A stretch of DNA of 64,000 nucleotides from Erinaceus europaeus (GCF_950295315.1 NC_080177.1:76457786-76521785); one strand, 5' to 3'; shown: positions 21,335 through 32,878, numbered from the stretch's first letter. A program made the numbers and translations. The notes: generated by a model from the sequence alone, not told the origin.

Positions 21335-21520
21335 ACTAACGGGCGGAATAGAGCGCACCTGTTACGGTACACCAAGACCTGGGTTCAAGCTTCCAGTCCC
21401 CACCTGTAAGGAGGGAAGCTTCACGTAAGGTGAGGCAGTGCTGCAGGTGTCTCTTTCACTCTCCCTATCCCCTCCTCCTCTCCCAATTTCTCTATCTAAA
21501 ATAAACAAAATATCATATTT
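21335..21520 (+). repeat. SINE B
   Basis: GGGTTCAAGCTTCCAGTCCC and GGGAAGCTTCACG. Confidence 0.8.
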
Positions 21521-21539
21521 TAAAAAAGAGACTGGCAGG

Positions 21540-21870
21540 GGGGCCAGGTGGTAGCGCAGCGGGTTAAGCGAACATGGTGCAAAAGTGCAAGGACTGGCTC
21601 AAGGAGCTTGGTTCGAACCCCCAGCTCCCCACCTGCAGGGGGATCGCTTCACAAGTGGTGAAACAGGCCTTCAGGTGTCTTTCTCTCCCCGTCTGTCTTC
21701 CTGTCCTCTCTCCATTTCTCTCTGTCCTATCCAACAACAATGACAGCAATAACAACAATAATAATAACAGCAACGATAAACAAGGGCAACAAAAATGGCC
21801 TCCAGGAGCAGTGGATTCGTAGTGCAGGCACTGAGCCTCAGCAATAACCCTGGAGGCAAAAAAATTTTTT
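21540..21870 (+). repeat. SINE A-long
   Basis: GGGCCAGGTGGTAGCGCAGC head (B-like first bases) to CCCTGGAGGCAAAAAAA. Confidence 0.9.
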
Positions 21871-22280
21871 TTTTAATTTTTTTAAAAGAAACTTCACATT
21901 CATTTTACATCAATAACCTGCCTTTTTCTACTCTCCGTTTCTTCTTCATGTGTCATGTTGCTTTTCATTGCAGAATGACTGCTGCTCTCTGACTTTTTTC
22001 CTTTCCAACTTTTACAGAAGGGTCTCATCCAACTAGTTAGTTATCATTCTCCTTATGGGGAGACTTTATTGCCAAGTTATTTCATATGTTAGCAGCAAGT
22101 CTATGGCTAAGGGGGCTTTAGTTGAACTGGTGCATCTCTTTGCTTAAGGACTAGACCAGCTGACTGCTTAGCTCAGCACAGATCTTCAAGCAAGCAAAAG
22201 ATGTGCTAAGAACAGCCAGTGTGATGACTGATATGTCTGACATGCTGGAAGGATTATTATATCCTTGCTCTCAAGGAAAG
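21871..22280. other. No recognised feature
   Basis: Unassigned intergenic DNA. Confidence 0.6.
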
Positions 22281-22293
22281 AAAAAGGAAAATA

Positions 22294-22556
22294 CCCCACC
22301 TGCAGGGGAGTCGCTTCACAGGCGGTGAAGCAGGTCTGCGGGTGTCTGTCTTTCTCTCCCCCTCTCTGTCTTCCCCTCTTCTCTCCATTTCTCTCTGTCC
22401 TATCCAACAACGAATGACATCAACAACAACAACAACCACAACAAGGCTACAACAACAAGGGTAACGAAAGGGAAAAAAATAGCCTCCAGGAGCAGTGGAT
22501 TCATGGTGCAGGCACCGAGCCCCAGCAATAACCCTGGAGGCAAAAAAAAAAAAAAA
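22294..22556 (+). repeat. SINE A-long, 5'-truncated
   Basis: Begins at CCCACCTGCAGGGGAG, so no Pol III promoter; duplication AAAAAGGAAAATA at 22281-22293 and 22557-22569. Confidence 0.92.
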
Positions 22557-22569
22557 AAAAAGGAAAATA

Positions 22570-23180
22570 AGTGCATTTATCTATGACAATACCAGATACA
22601 CATTACAACGTATAACACAGCTATGTCATAATAACAAATAATAAATAAACACATTTTGTGATTATATTCTTAATGGAAAAAAATACAAACCCTGGGTATG
22701 TTTAAGCCGTCTCTTTATCTACTTGACCAAAACAAATCCCCACATCACTCCACAAAACTACCAGAAGTGTGGAAATGCTTTCAACCCACTTGCTTCCCTT
22801 CACTAGACACAGGCAGTGTCATCAGTATCACAGACAGACAGCTGATGGCATCAACTTAAAGCTGAGAGGTACAGATGGAGAGGCAGATATAGATGTCAGT
22901 CGTACGGGCTGAGTAAGCACAGGGACCACGAGCACTGTGAATGTTCTTGCCAGAGAACCTGCAATCATTCAACATCAGCTCCCTGGAATCGTGCCGGACT
23001 TTAGCCTCCTAATGGAAACTAATCATTACAGTCATTTACAAAGCCGTGTCAAAAGTGTGTATGGTGCTCAGTCAGTAAACATATTTTTCAACTGAGAAGA
23101 CTCACCGCAAACATCTAAGATGAGAAGAACACACACACACACAAAAAAAAAATTGTTGGTTCAAAGTTCAGCTAGACTTT
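22570..23180. other. No recognised feature
   Basis: About 600 bp of unique DNA. Confidence 0.6.
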
Positions 23181-23194
23181 TCTTGTTCTTTTTG

Positions 23195-23391
23195 TACTAT
23201 ATTTATTTATTGGATAGAGACAGTCAGAAATTGAGAGGGAGTGGAGAGAGGGAGAAAGACAGAAAGACACCTGCAGCCCTGCTTCATCACTTGCAAAGCT
23301 TTCCCCCTGCAGGTGGGGACCGGGGACTCAAACCTGGATCCTTGTGCACTATAACATGTGCACTCAACCGGGTGCACCACGCACCAGCCCC
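23195..23391 (-). repeat. SINE B
   Basis: Reversed: TTATTTATTGGATAGAGACA to CACGCACCAGCCCC. Confidence 0.88.
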
Positions 23392-23547
23392 AAAATTTGC
23401 ATTTTCTAATTTCAGGAAAATTATGTCTATCTAAGTGTCTAGTCAGTTAATAAATATCTAGCTAGGGATACTTCATAGTATGCCTTGGCAATCAGTTTTG
23501 AGCCTAAAAAAAATGGAAGGTGTCTTCCTTAAAATCATTAAACACAG

Positions 23548-23765
23548 TGGGTCGGGCGGTAGCGCAGCGGGTTAAGTGCACATGGCTTAAGGATCCCGGT
23601 TCCAGCCCCCTGCTCCCTACCTGCAGGGGAGTCACTTCAGAGGCGGTGAAGCAGGTCTGAAGGTGTCTATCTTTCTCTCCTCCTCTCTGTCTTTCCCTCC
23701 TCTCTCCATTTTCTCTCTGCCCTATCCAACAACGAACGACATCAACAATAACAATAACAACTGTA
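23548..23765 (+). repeat. SINE A, 3' part missing
   Basis: GGTCGGGCGGTAGCGCAGCG to CAATAACAACTGTAAAG, ending at a SINE B. Confidence 0.85.
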
Positions 23766-24225
23766 AAGTCTCAGGACGTTACCACGCCCAAGGACCCAGG
23801 TTTAAGCCCCTACTCTCCACCTGCAGAGGGGATGCTTCACAGAGGTGAAAGCAGATCTGCAAGTGTCTTTTTTTTTTTTTTATTTATTTTCCCTTTTGTT
23901 GCCCTTGTTATATTTTTATTGTTGTTACAGATGTCGTCATTGTTAGATAGGACAGAGAGAAATGGAGAGAGGAGGGGAAGACAGAGAGGGGGAGAGAAAG
24001 ACAGACACCTGCAGACCTGCTTCAGCGCCTGTGAAGCGACTCCCCTGCAGGTGGGGAGCCGGGGCTCGAACCGGGATCCTTATGCCGGTCCCTGCGCTTT
24101 GCGTCACGTGCACTTAACCCGCTGCGCTACCGCCCGACTCCCTGCAAGTGTTTTTCTAGCTATCCCTCTTCCCTCTCAATTTTTATATCCTATCAAATAA
24201 AAGTAATATTTAAAAAAATTTAAAT
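23766..24225 (+). repeat. SINE B split by a reversed SINE A
   Basis: Halves 23766-23868 and 24142-24225; CTGCAAGTGT occurs at both joints. Confidence 0.82.
23870..24141 (-). repeat. SINE A in SINE B
   Basis: Full-length reversed copy ending CTACCGCCCGACTCC. Confidence 0.93.
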
Positions 24226-24331
24226 AACTGGGAAGTCTATTTCAAACCTACTAAATCAAATTTTACTTTTTAAAATTTAAGTTATTTACTTATAGCCACC
24301 AAGGTTTCACTGCTAAGAAATTCCACTGCTC

Positions 24332-24529
24332 ATAGTCCAGGAGGTGGCACAGTGGAGAAAGCACTGGATTCTCAACCATGAGGTCTGTTCGATCCCCGGC
24401 AGCACATGTACCAGAGTGATGTCTGGTTCTTTATTTCCTATGTTTCTCATGAATAAAAAAATTCCTGAAAAAAAAAATATATATAGGATGACAGCAAATA
24501 CCTAGCATGTATCTTTAAAAAGAAAAAAG
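24332..24529 (+). repeat. SINE C with a 50-bp extra tail
   Basis: Duplication GAAATTCCACTGCTC at 24317-24331 and 24530-24544. SINE C ends near 24480; about 50 bp of other sequence and an A-rich end follow inside the insert. Confidence 0.85.
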
Positions 24530-24779
24530 GAAATTCCACTGCTCCTTTTTCTTCTTTTTCTTTTCTCAAGATAGGTGGCAAGAGACGGAAAAGGAAGCTG
24601 AGAGACACACTACTTACTGCCGAAGAGTGGCGGGAATTCTTGAGTCGGTGAGGAAATCAAATGTCATGGCCTCAGAACCCTTTAAACTTCACTATTCCAG
24701 TTTCTCAACTTTGTGATTACTTCTTTTTTTATTTTTTTTATAAATTTTTTTTTTTTTCTTTTGTTTTTGTTTTTTAATT

Positions 24780-25132
24780 TTTTTTTCCCCCCTCCAGGGT
24801 TGTTGCTGGGCTGGGTGCCTGCACCATGAATCCACCGCTCCTGGAGGCCATTTTTTTTTTTCCCCCTTTTGTTGCCCTTGTTGCAGCTTCGTTGTGGTTA
24901 TTATTATTGCCCTTGTTGACGCAATTCGTTGTTGGATAGGACAGAGAGAAATGGAGAGAGGAGGGGAAGACAGAGAGGGGGAGAGAAAGATAGACATCTG
25001 CAGACCTGCTTCACCGCCTGTGAAGTAAACCCCCTGCAGGTGGGGAGCCGGGAGCTCGAACCGGGATCCTTACGCCGGTCCCTGCGCTTTGCGCCACATG
25101 CGCTTAACCCACTGCGCCACCGCCCGACCCCC
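24780..25132 (-). repeat. SINE A-long in L1
   Basis: Reversed: CCTCCAGGGTTGTTGCTGG to CCACCGCCCGACCCCC. Confidence 0.93.
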
Positions 25133-25149
25133 AATTTTTTTTCTTTTTT

Positions 25150-25415
25150 TAACATTTATTTTATTTATTTATTCCCTTTTGTTGCCCTTGTTGTCTTATT
25201 GTTGTTGTTGTCGTTGTTGGATAGGACAGAGAGAAATGGAGAGAGAAGGGGAAGACAGAGAGGGGGAGAGAAAGACAGACACCTGCAGACCTGCTTCACC
25301 GCCTGGGAAGCGACTCCCCTGCAGGTGGGGAGCCGGGGCTCGAACGGGGATCCTTATGCCGGTCCTTGTGCTTTGCGCCACCTGCGCTTAACCTGCTGCG
25401 CTACCGCCCAACTCC
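25150..25415 (-). repeat. SINE A in L1
   Basis: Reversed: TTCCCTTTTGTTGCCCTTG to CTACCGCCCAACTCCC. Confidence 0.93.
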
Positions 25416-25458
25416 CTACTTCTTTTTTTAATTAATTTATTTTAAAAGGGAGACATTG

Positions 25459-25726
25459 GGAATCGGGCGGTAGCGCAGCAGGTTAAGCACACATGGCGCA
25501 AAGGACTGGGCTAAGAATCCTGGTTGAGCCCCCGGCTCCCCATCTGCAGGGGAGTCACATCACAGGTGATGAAGCAGGTCTTGCAGGTGTCTGTCTTTCT
25601 CTCCCCCTCTCTGTCTTCCCTTCCTCTCTCCATTTCTCTCTGTTCTATCCAACAACGACGACATCAGTAACAATAATAACAACAATAAAACAAGGACAAC
25701 AAAAGGGAATAAATTTTTTTTTAAAT
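25459..25726 (+). repeat. SINE A in L1
   Basis: GGAGACATT duplicated at 25450-25458 and 25727-25735. Confidence 0.92.
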
Positions 25727-26164
25727 GGAGACATTAGCAAAACCATAGGATAGGAGGGGTACAACTCCACACAATTCCCACCACCAGAGCTCCATATCCT
25801 ATCCCCTCCCCTGATAGCTTTCCTATTCTTTATCCCTCTGGGAGCATGGACCCAAGATCATTGTGGGATGCAGAAGGTGGAAGGTCTGGCTTCTGTAATT
25901 GCTTCCCCACTGAACATGGGTGTTGACAGGTCGGTCCATACTCCCAGCCTGTCTCTCTCTTTCCCTAGTAGGGTGGGTCTCTGGGGAAGCGGAGCTCCAG
26001 TGTGATTACTTCTATGCACACAAAAGATGATATACAGATCTGCTCAGCAATTCACTGAAGAAAAGTTTTAAATACTTTGCTCACTGAACAGCTGAGCGAC
26101 TGTGCCTTTTGACTTGGACAGAAAATATTGAGAATTTTAAAGTTTGCCATATTTTTTTTTCACC

Positions 26165-26310
26165 TGCCATACCCTGTAGAGCCCATGTGCAAGGAACTGG
26201 GTTCAAGACCCAGTTCCCACCTTCAGAGGGGAAGCAATGTTGGCACTAATTACGGCACAGTGTTGCAGGTCTCTCCTTCCCTTAGGCCCCCCTTTCCTCT
26301 GTCCATTTTA
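26165..26310 (+). repeat. SINE B, old
   Basis: GGGTTCAAGACCCAGTTCCC and CAGAGGGGAAGC. Confidence 0.45.
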
Positions 26311-26909
26311 AGTTTCTATTTTTGATAGCATGCAATATATATTTTATAATTCTCATTAAAATTTAATTCATGAGTAAATCCACTGTCACTTATTTCCAAC
26401 CACAAAAGTGCAACAGAATACATTTGAGTTTAATCATCACCCTATGCCAGAAAGTCCAATTTCCATGATAAAATACTCCAAACCAAAAAAAAAAAAAGAA
26501 AAAAAAAACTTTCCATGGTCTATAATCTACACAACGGCTGTGGCGATTTGGTTGGTTTTAATGTGTGTGCCCTTCTGACTAGTACATTTTTATAACTTAC
26601 CCTTTTAATAAACATTTGTTTTCTACATGTAAATTATTTCTGGAAGTGCCCAGTACTGTAATCCAGTCCCAACCTATACACAAGATACCCTTGAATTCAA
26701 AAGGTGAATTAGTACTAGTTTGTGTCTTCAATTCTCATGGCACTAAATATCCTACTGTTCAAGTAGTAAACTCAAACAGTCAAAGCACAGTAATTATGAA
26801 GTTGAAATAATTAGGGCCACTTTTTGTTTGCAATTGTCCCAAAATAAAAACAGCATGAGCTCTGTTGTGTAACTTTAAATGCAAATTTTAGTAGGTATGT
26901 GGAATCCTT
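26311..26909. other. No recognised feature
   Basis: About 600 bp of unique AT-rich DNA. Confidence 0.6.
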
Positions 26910-26925
26910 TGCTGAATCTATTTTT

Positions 26926-27278
26926 TTTTTTGCCTCCAGGGTTATTGCTGGGGCTCAGTGCCTGCACCATGAATCCACTACTCCTGGAGGCCATTTTTTC
27001 CCCTTTTGTTGCCCTTGTTGTTGTAGCCCTGTTGTGGTTATTATTGTTGTTGTCATTATTGTTGTTGTCGTTCGTTGTTGGATAGGACAGAGAAAAATGG
27101 AGAGAGGAGAGGAAGACAGAGAGGGGGAGAGAATATATCAACATCCGCAGACCTGCTTCACCGCCTATGAAGCGACTCCCCTGCAGATGGGGAGTTTGGG
27201 GCTCGAACCAGGATCCTTATGCCGGTCCTTGCGCTTTGCTCCACGTGCACTTAACCCGCTGCACTGCCACCCAACCCC
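26926..27278 (-). repeat. SINE A-long
   Basis: Duplication TGCTGAATCTATTTTT at 26910-26925 and 27279-27294. Confidence 0.95.
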
Positions 27279-27294
27279 TGCTGAATCTATTTTT

Positions 27295-27476
27295 ATCATT
27301 AATTTTATTTATTATTGACTAGAAACAAAAACTGAGGGGGGAGGAAACAGAGACACCTGCAGCTCTGTTTCACCACTCGTGAAGCTTTCCCCCTTCAGGG
27401 GGGGCCAGGGACTTGAACCCGGGTCCTTGTGCACTCTAATATGAGCACTTAGCCAGGTGCACCACTGCCTGGCCCC
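27295..27476 (-). repeat. SINE B
   Basis: Reversed: TTATTTATTATTGACTAGAA to CCACTGCCTGGCCCC. Confidence 0.85.
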
Positions 27477-27765
27477 ACTTTTTTTACTTCTTTTAAAAAC
27501 TGTAAAGGGCTGCGAAAAAACGTAAATTAGAAATAGTTTTAGAAATTTTCTGTATATAAAGTTTTAATTATGCTTAATTAGAGCCCAAAACAGTTGCAGT
27601 TTGATCAGGTTTGAACAATGTAGAGTCAAACAATAAGCTTTGAAATTATTCCTTGATGACTGGCACAGAGAAATTGTAGAGAAGGTTACTAACAATGCAG
27701 CAACAAAAAGAAAATGGGCGTTTTTTATCATGAAGAAAGAAAGATTTCAAGAAAGCCAGAAGAGC
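27477..27765. other. No recognised feature
   Basis: Unique AT-rich DNA. Confidence 0.6.
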
Positions 27766-27778
27766 AAAGAAAGATGTC

Positions 27779-28036
27779 TAGGGAGTCAGGTGGTAGCGCA
27801 GCAGGTTAAGTGCACGTGGCACCAAGCACAAGGACTGGCAGAAGGATCCCAGTTCGAGCCCCTGGCTCCCCACCTGCAGGGAAGTCGCTTCACAGGCGAT
27901 GAAGCAGGTCTGCATATGTCTATCTTTCTCTCCCCATCTTCCCCTCTTCTCTCCATTTCTCACTGTCCTATCCAACAACAACGACATCAATAACAACAAT
28001 GATAAACAACAAGGGCAACAAAAAGGAAAATAAATA
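27779..28036 (+). repeat. SINE A
   Basis: Duplication AAAGAAAGATGTC at 27766-27778 and 28037-28049, beside the L1 at 28050. Confidence 0.93.
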
Positions 28037-28049
28037 AAAGAAAGATGTC

Positions 28050-28735
28050 CAGAGACTTCAGGTGTGGAATGATGACCCTTCAGCTCATTACTCAGGTGAG
28101 ACCTTTCCTTTCATAGGATTCTCTAATTCCATTCCAGGTGGTTCACTTCCTAACGAAGTCCCAAAACCTAGATATAGACCAGGTCCCATGAGATAGAGCC
28201 TATGTTCACATGTGTCCATAAACTAGGGCAAAATATATACCTGAAAGCAAAAGTACACAATAGTCTGCAGTGAGTACCCCCCAACACTTCATCTGCACTA
28301 TTCCAGCCTTTAGGTCCATAATTGTTCAACAATTTGTTTGGCTTCATATGTTAACTTTCTTTTCAGCCACCAGGTTCCAGATGCCAGCAGGATGCCGACC
28401 AGAATTCCCTGGACAGACAACCCCACCAGTGTGTCCTGGAGCCCTGCTTTCCCAGAGCCTCACCCTACTAGGGAAAGATGGAAGCAGGCTGGGAGTATGG
28501 ATCGACCAGTCAACGCCCATGTTCAGCGGGGAAGCAATTACAGAAGCCAGACCTTCCACCTTCTGCAACCCACAATGACCCTGGGTCCATGCTCCCAGAG
28601 AGATAGAGAATGGGAAAGCTATCAGGGGAGGGGGTGGGATATGGAGATCGGGTGGTGGGAATTGTGTGGAGTTGTACCCCTCCTACCCTATGGTTTTGTT
28701 AATGTCTCCTTTTTAAAGTAAATATATAAAAAAGA
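28050..28735 (+). mobile_element. L1 type 1 3' end
   Basis: About 680 bp parallel to 53230-53925, from CAGAGACTTCAGGTGTGG to TATGGTTTTGTTAATG; its A-rich tail grew into GGAA and GGAT repeats. Confidence 0.8.
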
Positions 28736-28798
28736 AAGGAAGGAAGGAAGGAAGGAATAAAAGGATGGATAGATGGATGGATGGATGGATGGATGTCT
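28735..28798 (+). repeat. (GGAA)n and (GGAT)n tract
   Basis: Two adjoining tetranucleotide arrays at the L1 tail. Confidence 0.85.
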
Positions 28799-28799
28799 G

Positions 28800-29107
28800 G
28801 TCCTTTTTGGTCAGAAGAAACCAGAACTGCAAATATTCAAATGCCTTGATCATGTTGACCATCAGACATTCGTTCTAAGTCAGTGGAGAAAATAACGATA
28901 AGCTAAAATGGCACAATGGTCTATCTGTTCATCCTTTTACCAGAAAGACTGGGGTACTTCCTCACCATGCTATAATTTGACTTGCGAGAGACCCCACAGC
29001 ACCACCATGCTGCTCAAAAAGTTTCCGCTGGTGCCTGTATAGTGCTCCCGTGTGGGGCTCAGCGCTCGCATGCTGAAGTGTGCTCTCAACCAGGGAAACT
29101 ATTTTGG
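28800..29107. other. Mostly unassigned
   Basis: 28980-29095 may be a worn reversed SINE B or E head (GTGTGCTCTCAACCAGGG). Confidence 0.4.
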
Positions 29108-29407
29108 TTTTGGTTTTTTGCCTCCAGGGTTATTGCTGGGGCTCGGGAATCCACTGCTCCTGGAGGCCATCTTTCCCATTTTGTTGTTGTGCTTGTTGTT
29201 GTTATTGTTGTCATAGCTGTTGTTCTTGCTGGACAGGACGGAGAGAAATGGAGAGAGGAGAGGAAGACAGGAGAGAAAGCTAAGACACCTGCAGACCTGC
29301 TTCACCACTTGCAGGTGGGGAGCCGGGGGCTCGAACCGGGATCCTTATGCCAGCCCTTGTGCTTTGCACCATGTGCGCTTAACCCGCTGCGCTACCGCTC
29401 GACTCCC
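29108..29407 (-). repeat. SINE A-long
   Basis: Reversed, with a shortened 3' block (GGCTCGGGAATCCACTGCTC); last repeat before the SEC23A 3' UTR. Confidence 0.92.
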
Positions 29408-29533
29408 GTTTTGTTTTTAATGAATAACTTCTCAGTTCACTAATCAGACTTCCAATGTCCTAAATTCTGCATGAGGGTTCAGAAGGCTACACTAGGTTTC
29501 AAAATAAGCAAGCAAGCAGAGAAAAAAGTATAT

Positions 29534-29539
29534 TTTATT
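29534..29539 (-). terminator. Likely SEC23A polyadenylation signal
   Basis: This is AATAAA on the minus strand, the most distal in the repeat-free block after the stop codon. Cleavage would be expected 10-30 bases further left. Use of the site is inferred. Confidence 0.55.
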
Positions 29540-30144
29540 AGTATGTAGGCCTAGCATACAGTTTGATTCAAATAAAACAGCAATTTATAGAATCTAATTG
29601 AACAGAATAATTTTTTAGATTTTCTATTTTACCGTCATATGATTGTGTTCATGCAAGTGCAACCATTAAAACTGTCCTTCCAATAAGCAAGTGTCAATAC
29701 ACAGCACCACCTTTGATTTGCAGTACTTGATGCAAATTTCATTGCCACACATCCGGTCCTAGCAATGTAAACATATGCCACAAGTAAACTTATAGAAGTG
29801 GATAATACTAACAAATAAATCAAAATAAAACTGCATCATCACCACATGATGTGATTCAACAAAATTGTATATAATACTGTTTTAATAAGAACCACAACTT
29901 AATAAAATCACACAAAATTTAAAACTCCCAAAGTAGAGCTAAAATACTGAAGGCTAGAATGTAAAGTTAACCTCAGAAAAACAAGGGGAAATAATAAAAC
30001 CATGAGCTGAAAATTTAACTGTCATTTGACTGCAAGACTTTTCTAAAATACACTCTGAAGTAAATGGTTTGCTTTCCATCTCACTTTTAAAAAAAAGTAT
30101 CACATTTAATCACATTAAGTTGGGTACTTTGTGAGAATTTCACA

Positions 30145-30150
30145 TTTATT
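30145..30150 (-). terminator. Possible proximal SEC23A polyadenylation signal
   Basis: AATAAA on the minus strand about 670 bases after the stop codon; a possible alternative end. Confidence 0.3.
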
Positions 30151-30821
30151 ATCAGTTGTAGGATTGTTCCCAAAAGTCTTTTTTATCTTTAAACTATTTT
30201 TCCTAATAACCAAAAGCATTATCTTTATGAAAATTACTGTATATAAAGTAAAATAATCCCTAAACAAATCATCATAAAATAAATCTACCTAAACAGATTA
30301 AGTACAGAAAAAGTAGATGCATAAATGTTGAAAATCACAGAAAAATATTCAGTGAGTAGGCAAAAAAATGTTCACATCTATCATTACTGTAGATGAGTTC
30401 ACTTTCTGAATAAAATTAAGAAAGGAGTTTTCAGAAAGTCAACAAGGACAAGGCAGTGCCACTTTGAATTTGTCTGTAATATACAATGAGATATGTCTCT
30501 GTAGTGCAAGGCAGACTATTGTCACTCCTTAACATAATAAAGTTATAAAGACCTCAGATTTCTAAAACAAGTTATAATACTGTGGCAAGCAAAAAAAAAA
30601 AAAAGATTTGTTCTTATTGCTCTTAGATTCCAGTTTAATCTATAAAAGTGAACTTTTTCCTATATGTTATCTCAAACCATAGTAATAACAATAACAAAAA
30701 AAAAAAAGTCCAAAGAGTTATATCTCTGTTGGTTTTCACAAATAAACTGAAAAGGGGAAAAAAATGAAAGTGAAACATTATTTCATCTTCGTGAAAGTCC
30801 TTGATATTGAAGTTTAGCACT

Positions 30822-30911
30822 TTAAGCAGCGCTGGACACTGCAAGTTTCTTCAAGTGATCCATAAACACTTGTAAACTAACGTCATCAGTGAGGATAGGG
30901 GCTCCAGACTC
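30822..30911 (-). CDS. SEC23A: SEC23A exon 20, coding part (residues 737-765 and stop)
   Basis: The acceptor CCCCTAG is followed by ESGAPILTDDVS and LQVFMDHLKKLAVSSAA, then TAA at 30824-30822. The last residues are the C-terminal helix of the gelsolin-like domain. The preceding intron is 7.8 kb, the largest in the window. The exon continues into the 3' UTR. Confidence 0.96.
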   Translation of the reverse strand, partial: ESGAPILTDDVSLQVFMDHLKKLAVSSAA

Positions 30912-31111
30912 CTAGGGGGAAAGAAAGATAGTCATCATGACTGCTGAAACTTAAGGCGATACCTTGAGATGTACAAGCAATGTGTAAGCAAACACCTGAA
31001 ATAGGGGAGGAAGCCATTTAAGCAGCAAAATGGCCATGTTCCTGCTAGATTATTAAAACAAAACAAAAACTTGACTCCATTTTAACCCTGATTCCTGAAA
31101 TGGAGACTTTT

Positions 31112-31258
31112 TTTTTTTAAGATTTTATTTATTTATGAGAAAGATAGGAGGAGAGAGAAAGAACCAGACATCACTCTGGCACATGTGCTGCCGGGGATTG
31201 AACTCGGGACCTCATTTTGAGAGTCCAAAGTCCTATCACTGCACCACCTCCCAGACCA
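31112..31258 (-). repeat. SINE C
   Basis: CTGAAATGSAGACTTTT duplicated at both sides with one mismatch. Confidence 0.92.
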
Positions 31259-31613
31259 CTGAAATGCAGACTTTTATCACTGGATTTCCTAGCAGTGCTG
31301 TCTTTGCTATTTCTGTGGCACTAAGATCACCGCTGAGTTGTGGCTGTGAGATCAGTGACTCCAGATGGGGGCCAGACACCAGAAAGACCAACCATGTGAC
31401 TAGAAGAACGAGCTTTAAGACATTCTGAAAGCTGAAGCTGAAGCTCAGTCACAGAGCCAGGGGTTCAAGCAAAAGAAACTGGCCCAGTGGACTTAGTGCA
31501 GCAGGTAGTGTGTCAACCTGATAAAAAGAAACTATCCCAACACACCACCATTAAATCACTAATACAAATTTAAAATAAATAATTCTTTTTTAAAAACCAT
31601 CCTACTACAAAGT

Positions 31614-31680
31614 GAAGGGAAGGGAGGGAGGAGGAAAAGGGGGAGGAGGAAGAAAGGGCGGGGGGGGGGGAAGAAAGAGG
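31614..31680 (+). repeat. GA/G-rich tract
   Basis: Purine-only run with a G10 stretch, directly before a SINE D. Confidence 0.85.
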
Positions 31681-31795
31681 CAGAGGAAACAGTATAATGT
31701 TTATGCAAAAAGACTTCCATGGCTGAGGCTTCAAAAGTCCCAGGTTCAATCCCCTGGACACCACCATAAGCCAGAGCTGAGCAGGGCTCTTGAAA
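31678..31795 (+). repeat. SINE D
   Basis: AAACAGTATAATGTTTATGC to CAGAGCTGAGCAGGGCTCTT. Confidence 0.8.
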
Positions 31796-31892
31796 AAAAG
31801 AAGGGAAGGAGACAGAGAAAGGGGAAAAGAAACTGTTACACCGAAACATTAAAAAAAAAAAAAAATTGAAGCAAGCAAACTATTTATAAGAC

Positions 31893-31995
31893 TTGTGAGA
31901 ACTTTGGTGGTAATCTTGGGAAGTGGGAGGATGTGGACACAAAGCTTCGGTGGTGGGTGTGGTGTGGGGCATACACTGTAATTTTACAATGAAGA
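31893..31995 (+). mobile_element. L1 type 3 3' terminal fragment
   Basis: ACTTGTGAGAACTTTGGTGG and TCGGTGGTGGGTGTGG match the end of the L1 at 61880-62010. Confidence 0.6.
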
Positions 31996-32149
31996 AAAAG
32001 AAATCTGGATGCCAAAACTAACAATAAACAAAGCTTCCTGCCTAATAAATATATCCCGGTGTCAGGAGGGGGACACAGACTGATTCCACAAGGAAACTGC
32101 CAGAAACCCTGTACCTGGAGCCCTCCCAGACCCTGCTCCTTCATATATA

Positions 32150-32385
32150 TAATATTTTCCCTTTTGTTGCCCTTGTTTTTTTTATTGTTGTTGTAGTTAT
32201 TATTGTTGTTGTTATTGATGTTGTTGTTGTTGGACAGGACAGAGAGAAATGGAGAGAGGAGGGGAAGACAGAGAGGGGGACAGAAAGACAGACACCTGCA
32301 GACCTACTTCACCGCCTATGAAGCGACTCCCCTGTTGGTGGGGAACCGGGGGCTCGAACCCGGTTCCTTACGCCGGGCCTTGCAC
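32150..32385 (-). repeat. SINE A, 5' part missing
   Basis: Reversed; stops at GCCGGGCCTTGCACTTCC. Confidence 0.9.
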
Positions 32386-32573
32386 TTCCTATCTCTTCAT
32401 TTAACTGGTCTTAATTTATGACCTTGATAATAAAAATAAAATTGTCAATACTGTGCTTTCCTGAGTTCTCTGCTAATGTTTTAGCTTTGCCCCCAACTCC
32501 AATCCCCAACCCCATGGGCTTGTTGGTAAGAAGTGCAGGTATCCTGTAATCCCACTTAAAACTGGCATCTTGG

Positions 32574-32878
32574 GAGTCGGGCGGTAGCGCAGCGGGTTAA
32601 GTGCAAGTGGTGCAAAGTGCAAGGACTGGCTCAAGGATCCCAGTTCGAGCCCCTGGCTCCCCACCTGCAGGGGAGTCGCTTCACAGGCGGTGCAGCAGGT
32701 CTGCAGGTGTCTGTCTTTCTCTCCCCCTCTGTCTTCCCCTCCTCTCTCCATTTCTCTCTGTCCTGTCTAACAACAACATAAATAATAACTACAACAACAA
32801 TAAAAAACAAGGGCAACAAAAAGGGAAAATTAAAAGAAAAGTTTTTTTAAAAAAGAAACTAAAAAAAAACAAAAAAAA
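32574..32878 (+). repeat. SINE A
   Basis: CTGGCATCT flanks it; head GGGAGTCGGGCGGTAGCGCA is near consensus. Confidence 0.93.

Larger units (their letters stand above)
24725..26000 (-). mobile_element. L1 type 1 3' end holding three nested SINE A copies
   Basis: TGTGATTACTTCT is duplicated at 24712-24724 and 26001-26013. Between them a reversed L1 type 1 end (25736-26000, with its T-rich tail at the left) contains SINEs at 24780-25132, 25150-25415 (both reversed) and 25459-25726 (forward; own duplication GGAGACATT). Confidence 0.8.
29510..30821 (-). other. SEC23A: SEC23A 3' UTR (inferred extent)
   Basis: Downstream of the stop codon there is about 1.3 kb of AT-rich DNA without any SINE or L1, in a region where repeats otherwise come every few hundred bases. 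The last AATAAA on the minus strand is at 29539-29534. An earlier AATAAA at 30150-30145 could give a shorter transcript. The left boundary is inferred from the signal and from where repeats resume (near 29407). Confidence 0.7.

Noticed and set aside
24929..25435. 168-codon frame with repeated DRTERNGERRGRQRGGEKDR
   Set aside because: The same peptide appears wherever a SINE A lies in this orientation; the frame spans two tandem SINEs.
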